Below are positions 1-5,778 of a DNA stretch of 6,005 nucleotides, in pieces. Position 1 is the first letter of the stretch. Every line of letters starts with the position of its first letter. Below the pieces are notes generated by a model. It saw only the letters and a list, made by a program, of their open reading frames with translations. It was not told the origin of the DNA and ran no database searches. Both the position numbers and the translations under genes were made by a program. This DNA is from Ruminococcaceae bacterium UBA1320 (lineage in GTDB: Bacteria > Bacillota > Clostridia > Oscillospirales > Ethanoligenentaceae), in NCBI GenBank assembly GCA_002306975.1, contig DBTI01000150.1, positions 1 to 6,005 on the forward strand, written 5' to 3'.

Positions 1-18
1 GCCGTGCTCAAAAAGTAA
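1..18 (+). CDS. 3' end of an upstream gene (partial)
   Basis: Reading from base 1, the sequence gives Ala-Val-Leu-Lys-Lys and then a TAA stop at 16-18. The stop lies 18 bases before the hydrogenase ATG, with that gene's ribosome binding site in between, as expected at a junction inside an operon. Five residues cannot identify the protein. From the usual order of multisubunit [FeFe] hydrogenase operons, a NuoF-like flavoprotein subunit (HndC/HydB) is the most likely candidate, but that is inference from context only. Confidence 0.45.
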   Translation, partial: AVLKK

Positions 19-36
19 GAAGGAGAGTGCTGTTAG

Positions 37-1785
37 ATGGCTAACGATTTAGTAAATATTAAAATAAACGGCATGCCTCTTTCCGTGCCGAAGGGCTCAA
101 CGATTCTCGAGGCGGCGCGGCAGGCAGGCATCAATATACCAACTCTTTGCTACCTTAAAGAGATCAACGCAATCGGCGCATGCCGTATCTGCGTTGTAGA
201 GGTAAAGGGCGCAAGGTCACTTGTAGCGGCTTGCGTATATCCGGTAAACGAAGGCATGGAAGTCTTCACAAACACCAAAAAGGTTCAGGAATCCCGCAAA
301 CTTTCACTTGAGCTTATTCTTTCGACACATAAGCGCAATTGCCTTTCCTGCGTCCGCAGCGGCAACTGCGAGCTTCAAAAGCTCTGCCATGATTTCGGCG
401 TTGACGACGAGGAGCATTTCGCAGGCGCAATGCCTGACGCCGCGTTCGACGACACAACAGGCGTTATCGTCCGCGACAACTCAAAATGCATACTTTGCCG
501 CCGCTGCGCAGCGGCTTGCGCCCGTCAGCAGGCAGTCGGCGTTATCGGCGTAAACGACCGTGGCTTCGACACTCACATCGGCTGCGTAATGGACCGCGAT
601 CTTTCCGAGGTTCCCTGCGTTTCCTGCGGCCAGTGCATCGCCGCCTGCCCAACAGGTGCGTTGCATGAAAAGGACGAAACAGATAAGGTTTGGGCGGCTC
701 TTGCCGATCCGACAAAGCATGTTATCGTCAACACCGCTCCTTCAGTTCGCGTCGCTCTTGGCGAATGCTTCGGCATGCCGATCGGCACAAACGTAAAGGG
801 CAAAATGGTCGCGGCACTTCGCCGCATCGGTTTCGCCAAAGTGTTTGATACTGATTTCTCCGCTGACCTCACCATTATGGAAGAGGCAACCGAGCTTGTT
901 GAGCGCATACAGAACGGCGGAAAACTTCCGCTCATTACCTCCTGCTCACCGGGGTGGATTAAGTTCTGCGAATATTATTATCCGGAGTTTATCGAGAACC
1001 TTTCAACCTGCAAATCCCCGCAACAGATGTTCGGTGCGGTTGCAAAAACATGGTATGCAGAGAAATCCGGTATTGATCCTAAGGATATATTCGTTGTTTC
1101 CATCATGCCCTGCACAGCTAAAAAGTTTGAGGCAAACAGAGAGAATCAGGCGGCTTCCGGCTTCCCTGATATCGACGTTGCGCTCACAACCCGTGAGCTT
1201 GGCCGCATGATCGACCGTGCAGGTCTTAAATTCACCGAGCTGCCGGATGAGGATTTTGATCTTCCTCTTGGCGCTTCAACCGGTGCCGGCGTTATCTTCG
1301 GCGCAACCGGCGGTGTTATGGAAGCTGCGCTTCGCACAGCAGCCGAGACCCTCACAGGCAAAGAACTTGAGAAACTTGAATTCGATGATGTCCGCGGCGT
1401 AAGCGGCATCAAAGAAGCGAAATATAAGATTGGCGACCTTGAGCTTAAAGTTGCTGTAGCAAGCGGCCTTTCAAACGCCAAAAAGCTCCTTGAAAATATC
1501 AAGGCAGGCAAGGCAAATTATGACTTCGTCGAAGTTATGGCTTGCCCGGGCGGCTGTGTAAACGGCGGCGGCCAGCCGATTCAGCCGGCGAGCGTCCGCA
1601 ACACGGTTGACCTCAGAACTGTCCGCGCCGCTTCAATTTACGAGGAGGATAAGAATCTTCCGCTCCGTAAATCGCATGACAACCCGTCGGTCAAGGCTCT
1701 TTATGACGAGTACCTTGAGAAGCCGGGAAGCCATAAGGCTCACAGTGTGCTTCACACAACCTATGTGAAAAGAGACAGATATTAA
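37..1785 (+). CDS. hydA: [FeFe] hydrogenase catalytic subunit, HndD/HydA type
   Basis: Cytoplasmic iron hydrogenase interconverting H2 with protons and electrons. The 582 residues follow the layout of Clostridium pasteurianum CpI (about 574 aa). An N-terminal [2Fe-2S] domain has Cys38, 49, 52 and 66. A His-ligated [4Fe-4S] site has His98, Cys102, 105 and 111. A two-cluster ferredoxin domain has Cys151/154/157/161 and Cys194/197/200/204. The H-cluster domain carries L1 TSCSPGW (301-307), L2 MPCTAKKFE (357-365) and L3 from Glu499 to Pro514, including Cys503 and Cys507. Proton-path residues Glu283, Glu286, Cys303 and Ser323 are present. The C-terminus ends in the small-subunit-like region with HDNP and LHTTY motifs. 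L1 is odd: Ser304 occupies the position of CpI Cys300, an H-cluster ligand. The start is ATG with AGGAGA 10 bases upstream. The length, without an extra C-terminal cluster domain, and the tight spacing to an upstream gene suggest the catalytic subunit of an NAD(P)-linked, possibly electron-bifurcating complex. The family is certain; the complex type is inferred. Confidence 0.96.
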   Translation: MANDLVNIKINGMPLSVPKGSTILEAARQAGINIPTLCYLKEINAIGACRICVVEVKGARSLVAACVYPVNEGMEVFTNTKKVQESRKLSLELILSTHKRNCLSCVRSGNCELQKLCHDFGVDDEEHFAGAMPDAAFDDTTGVIVRDNSKCILCRRCAAACARQQAVGVIGVNDRGFDTHIGCVMDRDLSEVPCVSCGQCIAACPTGALHEKDETDKVWAALADPTKHVIVNTAPSVRVALGECFGMPIGTNVKGKMVAALRRIGFAKVFDTDFSADLTIMEEATELVERIQNGGKLPLITSCSPGWIKFCEYYYPEFIENLSTCKSPQQMFGAVAKTWYAEKSGIDPKDIFVVSIMPCTAKKFEANRENQAASGFPDIDVALTTRELGRMIDRAGLKFTELPDEDFDLPLGASTGAGVIFGATGGVMEAALRTAAETLTGKELEKLEFDDVRGVSGIKEAKYKIGDLELKVAVASGLSNAKKLLENIKAGKANYDFVEVMACPGGCVNGGGQPIQPASVRNTVDLRTVRAASIYEEDKNLPLRKSHDNPSVKALYDEYLEKPGSHKAHSVLHTTYVKRDRY

Positions 1786-1811
1786 TCTGTTGCACGGATA
1801 TGTTTTAAAAA

Positions 1812-1855
1812 AAGAGCCGCGAACCCGGACACTATTTTCCGGGTTCGCGGCTCTT
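1812..1855 (+). terminator. Intrinsic terminator of the hydrogenase operon
   Basis: A perfect 17-bp stem (1812-1828 with 1839-1855) closes a 10-base loop and is GC-rich in its middle and upper parts. It starts 26 bases after the hydA stop. The downstream side is pyrimidine-rich (CTATCTCTTCTG and so on), with a T6 run about 20 bases further on. An A-run precedes the stem, so the element may also stop transcription from the other direction. It separates hydA cleanly from the transporter gene. Confidence 0.92.
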
Positions 1856-1924
1856 CTATCTCTTCTGTTCTTTATATTTTTTATAGTAAAAATTCAAAAA
1901 TAATCGCCATACCACAAAAAGATG

Positions 1925-1933
1925 TGTTATACT
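1925..1933 (+). promoter_or_regulatory. Candidate extended -10 promoter for the transporter gene
   Basis: TGT followed by TATACT forms a TGn-extended -10 element, with five of six bases matching the sigma-A consensus. No good -35 box lies 16-18 bases upstream (the area around 1904-1910 reads TCGCCAT), which is typical of extended -10 promoters or of activator-dependent ones. The expected start near 1940 coincides with the left CGATAAG half-site of the inverted repeat. Moderate to weak support. Confidence 0.4.
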
Positions 1934-1938
1934 AATCC

Positions 1939-2020
1939 CGATAAGAAATGTAGCGGAGAAATCTTCGAAAAAAGCATATATTCAACCTTTTTCCGAAGAT
2001 TTATTCTATATTTCTTATCG
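1939..2020 (+). repeat. 82-base imperfect inverted repeat / hairpin
   Basis: The outer arms CGATAAGAAAT (1939-1949) and ATTTCTTATCG (2010-2020) are perfectly complementary over 11 bases. The inner arms 1959-1974 and 1987-2002 match at 15 of 16 positions and enclose a 12-base loop. Between them, GTAG (1950-1953) can pair with CTAT (2006-2009) through one G-U pair, leaving a small asymmetric internal loop. The element lies where the start of the transporter mRNA is expected, so it could act as a 5' stabilising or regulatory hairpin, or be a remnant of a small inverted-repeat element. No T-run follows it, so it does not look like an intrinsic terminator. Confidence 0.75.
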
Positions 2021-2027
2021 CGATAAG
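2014..2027. promoter_or_regulatory. Perfect 14-base palindrome CTTATCGCGATAAG, operator candidate
   Basis: CTTATCG is followed immediately by its reverse complement CGATAAG, a perfect dyad of the size bound by dimeric repressors. The same half-site recurs as CGATAAG at 1939-1945, next to the predicted transcription start, and as TTATCGC at 2064-2070. Drug-efflux genes are often controlled by TetR or MarR repressors bound to such dyads. No regulator gene lies in the window, and I cannot assign the site to a named regulator. Confidence 0.5.
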
Positions 2028-2095
2028 TATTTTAATTGGGCAGAATAAATTTACCCGCAAAAATTATCGCAAGCTAAAATAAGAAGAGGAATTTT

Positions 2096-2137
2096 TTGTT
2101 TCTCCCTCACTTGAGGCGGGGGAAAAACATCCCCTGA
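2096..2137 (+). CDS. Possible leader peptide upstream of the efflux pump
   Basis: A TTG codon lies 6 bases after the Shine-Dalgarno-like AGAGGA (2084-2089) and opens a 13-codon frame (fMet then FLPHLRRGKNIP). It ends at TGA (2135-2137), four bases before the GGAGG of the transporter gene. The coding part overlaps a strong hairpin: 2102-2108 pairs with 2113-2120, extendable outward. A competing stem, GGGG (2119-2122) with CCCC (2131-2134), excludes it. This arrangement resembles ribosome-mediated attenuation seen upstream of antibiotic-resistance genes. The start codon is non-ATG and the peptide matches nothing I know, so this is a speculative call. Confidence 0.25.
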   Translation: MFLPHLRRGKNIP

Positions 2138-2151
2138 TTCTGGAGGTACGC

Positions 2152-3561
2152 ATGAACCCGGAAATTTCAAACTCTAAAAAATGGCTTATATTAGTCATAA
2201 CATCGGTTTCAACCTTTATGGCAACGCTCGATTCCAGCATAGTAAACATCGCGCTGCCTGTTATGTCAAAAGAGATGAATGTTTCGATAAGCTCAATACA
2301 GTGGGTGGTCACGTCTTATCTGCTTACGATCTCATTGCTGCTGCTCGTATTCGGAAAGCTTTCGGACATTTACGGGAAAAAATTTATTTTCTCATCGGGA
2401 TTTTTAGTTTTTGCATTGGGTTCCGCAATGTGCGGATTTTCCCACTCCTTGACCTTTCTTGTTATATCGAGAGTAATTCAGGCTGTCGGCGCGTCTGCCA
2501 TGATGTCGCTCAGTCAGGGTATTGTTACCGGAATATTCCCGCCAAATGAGCGCGGGCGCGCGCTCGGGTTTGTCGGTACGATGGTCGCACTCGGCAGCCT
2601 TACAGGGCCGAGTTTGGGCGGAGTTTTGGTGCATTATTTCAACTGGCAGTCTGTTTTCTATATAAATATACCGATTGGAATTGTCGGTTGTCTGCTTTCG
2701 TTTATCATTATTCCGGAAATATTTGAAAAACAAAAAGTGAAATATTTTGACCTTCCCGGCACTACGCTTTTCAGCACATCGCTTTTATTCTTGTTTTTAG
2801 GGCTTTTGCTTGTGCAGGATGACAAGCTGCCTACGGTTTATCTTATTCCCGCAGTCATTATCGCCGCTGTGCTTTTAACAGCGTTCATATTTGTAGAAAA
2901 GCGGAGCATTAATCCTCTTGTAAGCCCAACGCTGTTCAAAAAGCGGGAGTTTTCTTTCGGGCTTGCCGCGGCGTTTTTATCTTTTACCGCGCTCAGCTCC
3001 ACGCTGCTGTTCATGCCGTTTTATCTGCAAAATCTGCTTGGATTAAGCGCGCTTGACGCAGGTCTTATCATCTCGGTTTATCCGCTAACGACGGCGGTGG
3101 TGGCACCGATAAGCGGTTGGCTGTCGGATAGGATATCATACAGGCCGCTTACGATAGCAGGAATGCTCGCGGCAACTGTTGCGCTACTTTTATTGGCTAC
3201 ATTGCACCGCCAATCGCCGATATGGGAAATCGTGCTGCTGTTAATGCTGCTCGGGTTTGGCATCGCCACCTTCCAGTCGCCGAACAATTCAAGCGTTATG
3301 GGCAGCGTCGAGCGCGTACAGCTTGGCATTGCAGGCGGCATCAACTCACTTTTCAGAAATCTCGGTATGGTGACGGGCACAGCCTTTTCCGTTTTGATCT
3401 TTGCTTTTTCAACCCGCGTCAGCATCAACACGCTGTCGGGCAGCAATTTCAATGGTGACACATTTATTAAAGGGTTTTCGCTCATTATGATTTTTGACGC
3501 ATGCTGCACTTTTGTCGCGGCTGCGGTCAGCATTACAAGAGCTGTTAAAAAGAGGGCTTAA
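2152..3561 (+). CDS. MFS drug:H+ antiporter, DHA2 (EmrB/QacA) family, 14 TMS
   Basis: Inner-membrane proton-driven exporter, probably of drugs or other small hydrophobic compounds. The 469 residues contain about 14 hydrophobic segments, the DHA2 hallmark. Visible motifs are LDSSIVNIALP (26-36, motif D1 with membrane Asp27), GKLSDIYGKK (68-77, motif A in the loop after TM2), SRVIQAVGAS (106-115, motif B with Arg107) and GSLTGPSLGG (148-157, antiporter motif C). Also seen are WQSVFYINIPIG (165-176), a degenerate second motif A at GWLSDRISYRP (321-331) after the tenth segment, and the FQSPNNSSVMGSV region (374-386) typical of DHA2 members. The ATG has GGAGG 5 bases upstream. It stands alone between a terminator and the next promoter, behind a long structured leader. 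The substrate cannot be deduced from sequence, and no EmrA-type partner or regulator lies next to it. I see no clear terminator after it. Confidence 0.93.
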   Translation: MNPEISNSKKWLILVITSVSTFMATLDSSIVNIALPVMSKEMNVSISSIQWVVTSYLLTISLLLLVFGKLSDIYGKKFIFSSGFLVFALGSAMCGFSHSLTFLVISRVIQAVGASAMMSLSQGIVTGIFPPNERGRALGFVGTMVALGSLTGPSLGGVLVHYFNWQSVFYINIPIGIVGCLLSFIIIPEIFEKQKVKYFDLPGTTLFSTSLLFLFLGLLLVQDDKLPTVYLIPAVIIAAVLLTAFIFVEKRSINPLVSPTLFKKREFSFGLAAAFLSFTALSSTLLFMPFYLQNLLGLSALDAGLIISVYPLTTAVVAPISGWLSDRISYRPLTIAGMLAATVALLLLATLHRQSPIWEIVLLLMLLGFGIATFQSPNNSSVMGSVERVQLGIAGGINSLFRNLGMVTGTAFSVLIFAFSTRVSINTLSGSNFNGDTFIKGFSLIMIFDACCTFVAAAVSITRAVKKRA

Positions 3562-3600
3562 ATACGTACGGCAAGGATTATATTATTGCGGACAAATTAT

Positions 3601-3692
3601 AAGATTAACAAATAATGGGTGAAAGCAGTTGACAATTTGCCTACTAAACTGTTAAAATAATATATTAAGGGCAAAAGAGATAAAAGATTAAC
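3601..3692 (+). repeat. Direct repeat AAGATTAAC flanking the yicC promoter
   Basis: AAGATTAAC occurs at 3601-3609 and again at 3684-3692. Similar bases follow each copy (AAATAAT after the first, GGATAAAT after the second). One copy lies upstream of the -35 box and the other about 20 bases downstream of the predicted start, so the pair brackets the promoter. They could be regulator sites or chance matches in AT-rich DNA. Confidence 0.3.
3629..3658 (+). promoter_or_regulatory. Sigma-A promoter of the yicC-remA-gmk-rpoZ operon
   Basis: A perfect TTGACA (3629-3634) is followed, after 18 bases, by TAAAAT (3653-3658), five of six bases matching the -10 consensus. A TG one base before the -10 adds an extended -10 contact. 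Transcription should start near 3665, giving a leader of about 158 bases before yicC. This is the best promoter in the window and suits a constitutively expressed housekeeping operon. Confidence 0.8.
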
Positions 3693-3822
3693 GGATAAAT
3701 TACGGCATTTACCCAGCTGCTATCGCTTTAAATGGGATAGTTGTTTGGTGACGACATTACAATAAACACATTTTAACAACTGCCACGTTGACATATAAAT
3801 TTAGGCAGAAAGAGGTATTGAT
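3665..3822 (+). other. Long 5' untranslated leader of the yicC operon
   Basis: No gene is seen between the predicted start and yicC. Two possible stems are visible. CTATC (3719-3723) can pair with GATAG (3736-3740), extended outward by G-U and interrupted pairs between 3711-3718 and 3741-3748. CTGCC (3780-3784) can pair with GGCAG (3804-3808), just before the ribosome binding site. The second could modulate yicC translation. I recognise no known riboswitch consensus and see no terminator hairpin with a T-run. Confidence 0.4.
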
Positions 3823-4701
3823 ATGGTTAGAAGTATGACCGGCTATGGGCGTGTTCAGCAAACAGTGGACGGTCTTAATATACTTTTTGAAATAAAGTCG
3901 GTTAATCATCGCTTCTATGATTTTTCATCACGGATTCCAAGGATATATGGCTTTTTAGAGGATAAAATCAAAGCGTATCTTCAAAATTACATATCGCGCG
4001 GCAAGGTCGACGTTTTTATGACGATTGACGCGGTTGACGGCACTGATGCGAGGGTAAAGCTCAATTACGGTCTTGCGCAAAGCTATATCAATGCGCTGCG
4101 CGAGCTGCAAAGTAAATATGGGCTTGATGACGACATCTCTGTTTCAGCAGTCGCGAGAAACGCCGATATTTTCAGCGTAATCAAACCGCCTGACGATGAG
4201 GACCGCATCTGGAACGCTGTAAAAACCGTTGCCGATAAGGCAATTCAAAGCTTTGTGGCAATGCGTGAGGCAGAGGGCGAAAGGCTCAAAAAAGACATCG
4301 TCGCAAGGGCGCAGGCTGTGGACGCACTTGTTGATAAGGTAGAAGAACGCTCACCCGGGACGGTCGAGGAATATCGCCAAAAGCTGACGGCGCATATGAC
4401 CGAGGTTTTATCGGATGCCGCAATCGACGAGAGCCGCATTTTGCTTGAAGCGGCGATTTATGCCGACAAAATTTCAGTAACAGAAGAGACAGTGCGCCTT
4501 AAAAGCCACCTAAAGCAGTTTGAAATTATGCTTAAAGGCAACGAACCTGTCGGGCGCAAGCTTGACTTTTTGATGCAGGAAATGAACAGAGAGGCAAACA
4601 CGATCGGTTCAAAGGCTTCTGATATCGAAATTGCGGGCATAGTTGTTGAAATAAAGGCTGAGCTTGAAAAAATAAGGGAACAGATACAAAACCTTGAATA
4701 G
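3823..4701 (+). CDS. yicC: YicC/YloC family endoribonuclease
   Basis: Cytoplasmic RNA-cleaving protein of the conserved YicC/YloC family. The E. coli member is reported as an endoribonuclease affecting small-RNA (RyhB) turnover and stationary-phase survival. The 292 residues match the family length. The N-terminal domain begins with the signature MTGYGR (5-10), followed by EIKSVNHRF (23-31). Then come MREAEG (147-152) and the C-terminal DUF1732 region, with EETVRLKSH (221-229) and a long invariant block from Gly244 to Ala265 that includes LDFLMQEMNRE. It closes with the charged helix KAELEKIREQIQNLE. The ATG is preceded by AGAGG 7 bases upstream. It is the first gene of the operon, and a 74-base gap without a terminator leads into remA, matching the yloC-ylzA order of Bacillus. 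Its target RNAs here are unknown. Confidence 0.95.
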   Translation: MVRSMTGYGRVQQTVDGLNILFEIKSVNHRFYDFSSRIPRIYGFLEDKIKAYLQNYISRGKVDVFMTIDAVDGTDARVKLNYGLAQSYINALRELQSKYGLDDDISVSAVARNADIFSVIKPPDDEDRIWNAVKTVADKAIQSFVAMREAEGERLKKDIVARAQAVDALVDKVEERSPGTVEEYRQKLTAHMTEVLSDAAIDESRILLEAAIYADKISVTEETVRLKSHLKQFEIMLKGNEPVGRKLDFLMQEMNREANTIGSKASDIEIAGIVVEIKAELEKIREQIQNLE

Positions 4702-4775
4702 TCATTGATAACGAATAAAAACTTGAAAATGAATAAAAATCAGATTTCCTTGCTTTAATTTACGGAGGATTTTTA

Positions 4776-5060
4776 ATGAAGCTAATCAATATCGGATTTG
4801 GCAACATGGTTTCGGCAAACAGGCTTGTGGCTATTGTCAGCCCCGAATCCGCACCAATCAAACGCATAATCCAAAATGCGCGTGAAAAGGCGACTCTTAT
4901 CGACGCGACCTATGGCAGGCGCACCCGCGCGGTTATCATAACCGACAGCGACCACGTCATTTTGTCTGCGGTGCAGCCGGAAACAGTGGCAAACAGGCTT
5001 GCCGACCGCGATGCTGACGATTCCGATAACAATGCGGAGGAGCTTGACGAGGATGAGTGA
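4776..5060 (+). CDS. remA: RemA (YlzA, DUF370) DNA-binding regulator
   Basis: Small DNA-binding protein. In Bacillus subtilis RemA activates biofilm-matrix and osmoprotection genes and assembles into ring-shaped oligomers that bend DNA. The 94 residues carry the family hallmarks: INIGFGNMVSANR (4-16), IVSPESAPIKR (20-30), LIDATYGRRTRAV (41-53) and HVILSAVQPETVANRL (60-75). Arg16 and Arg48/Arg49 line up with the arginines reported as important for DNA binding in B. subtilis (Arg18, Arg50/51). The C-terminal 18 or so residues form a strongly acidic tail. The start is ATG with GGAGG 7 bases upstream. Its final codons contain the gmk ribosome binding site, and its TGA overlaps the gmk start region by 8 bases. 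Role in this organism: a global DNA-binding regulator, with biofilm control not assured. Confidence 0.95.
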   Translation: MKLINIGFGNMVSANRLVAIVSPESAPIKRIIQNAREKATLIDATYGRRTRAVIITDSDHVILSAVQPETVANRLADRDADDSDNNAEELDEDE

Positions 5061-5670
5061 AGCCGTCGAAACGCCTTTCTTTAAAAGACCGCGAAAAGGG
5101 CTTCTGATTGTTGTTTCCGGGCCGTCCGGTTCCGGCAAGGGTACAGTATTGAAACAGCTTTTCGCTCATCGCAAAGGCATGTTCTATTCGGTGTCTGCAA
5201 CAACACGCGCCCCCCGCCCCGGCGAAGAAGATGGAAAACAATACTTTTTTCTCACTCACGGGGAATTTGAAAAGAAGATAGATGAAGGCGACATGCTCGA
5301 ACACGCAAGCTATTGCGGAAATTATTACGGTACTCCGCGAAGCGCGGTCGAGGAAAAGCGAACCGCCGGTCTTGATGTTATACTCGAGATCGAGGTTCAA
5401 GGCGCGATGCAGGTCAAAAAATCCTGCCCTGACTGCGTGACGGTTTTTATTGCCCCGCCTTCCGCCGCCGAGCTTGAAAGAAGGCTGCGCGGCAGGGGAA
5501 CGGAACCCGATGATGTAATAAGAGATCGGCTTGAGACCGCCAAAGGTGAGATCGGCAGTGCCGACAAATACGAATACATAGTGGTAAATGACAATGTCGA
5601 ATCAGCAGAAAATATAATTGACAGCATCATTACCGCTGAAAAATCCAAAACATCAAGGTTTGTGGATTAA
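5053..5670 (+). CDS. gmk: Guanylate kinase
   Basis: Cytosolic enzyme making GDP from GMP and ATP, essential for GTP, dGTP and (p)ppGpp supply. From the ATG at 5053 it has 205 residues, the normal length. The Walker A loop is GPSGSGKGT (23-31). The GMP-binding region holds SVSATTRAPRPGE (46-58), Tyr64, Glu83 and NYYGTP (90-95). LEIEVQGA (111-118) follows, and the lid region is RLRGRGTEPDDVIRDRL (144-160). An in-frame ATG at 4999 would add 18 residues but lies deep in remA and lacks family similarity. The start at 5053 has GGAGGAG (5036-5042) 10 bases upstream and overlaps the remA stop, implying translational coupling. One small oddity: the usual LEIDVQGA has Glu at 114 in place of Asp, a conservative change. 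Confidence 0.96.
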   Translation: MSEAVETPFFKRPRKGLLIVVSGPSGSGKGTVLKQLFAHRKGMFYSVSATTRAPRPGEEDGKQYFFLTHGEFEKKIDEGDMLEHASYCGNYYGTPRSAVEEKRTAGLDVILEIEVQGAMQVKKSCPDCVTVFIAPPSAAELERRLRGRGTEPDDVIRDRLETAKGEIGSADKYEYIVVNDNVESAENIIDSIITAEKSKTSRFVD

Positions 5671-5725
5671 TACCCGGCATTTTGTGCAAATATCAATGTA
5701 GAAAAGTATTCGGCGAAATACATGC

Positions 5726-5760
5726 TGCCGGCAGGGTTTCGCAATAACGTTTTTCCGGCA
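5726..5760 (+). repeat. Small inverted repeats between gmk and rpoZ
   Basis: The 108-base gap holds a 10-base palindrome CTGCCGGCAG (5725-5734) and a 6-bp stem TGCCGG (5726-5731) with CCGGCA (5755-5760). A further small hairpin, GTATT with AATAC (5706-5710 and 5717-5721), lies just upstream. None is followed by a T-run. They are more likely mRNA structures, perhaps processing or stabilising sites within the operon, than a terminator. Confidence 0.35.
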
Positions 5761-5778
5761 AAGAGAGGGGATCAATTT

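Larger units (their letters stand above)
1856..2151 (+). other. Structured intergenic leader region of the transporter gene
   Basis: There is no convincing long gene here. The stretch is AT-rich and dense with signals, listed separately: an extended -10 promoter, a long imperfect inverted repeat, a 14-base palindrome, and a possible leader peptide overlapping alternative hairpins. If transcription starts just after the -10 at 1928-1933, the 5' untranslated leader of the transporter mRNA would be about 210 bases, long for a simple efflux gene. I do not recognise a known riboswitch class in it. Confidence 0.6.

Noticed and set aside
1922..2026. 34-codon ATG frame across the long inverted repeat
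   Set aside because: It has no convincing ribosome binding site, overlaps the candidate -10 element, and its composition simply follows the inverted repeat.
3078..3533. 151-codon open frame on the minus strand inside the transporter gene
   Set aside because: It lies opposite a well-supported DHA2 gene and has no recognisable domain; it reflects codon use of the gene on the + strand.
3562..3600. Possible terminator after the transporter gene (GCAA/TTGC pairing near 3571-3590)
   Set aside because: The stem is only about 4 bp, with a long AT loop and no T-run.
3788..3793. A second perfect TTGACA just before yicC
   Set aside because: No -10 hexamer lies 16-18 bases downstream; that interval holds the ribosome binding site and the start codon.
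4713..4739. Repeated GAATAAAAA (4713-4721 and 4731-4739) and a weak TTGATA-like box before remA
   Set aside because: It is low-complexity AT-rich spacer; no matching -10 element at proper spacing gives a credible internal promoter.
4999..5052. Upstream in-frame ATG extending guanylate kinase by 18 residues
   Set aside because: It lies within the remA coding sequence, lacks a good ribosome binding site and would make the enzyme longer than its family.
4957..5400. 147-codon open frame on the minus strand across remA and gmk
   Set aside because: It is antisense to two well-conserved genes and has no family resemblance.
5682..5710. Possible separate promoter for rpoZ (TTGTGC with AGTATT)
   Set aside because: Both hexamers match the consensus poorly, and the conserved operon context explains rpoZ transcription.
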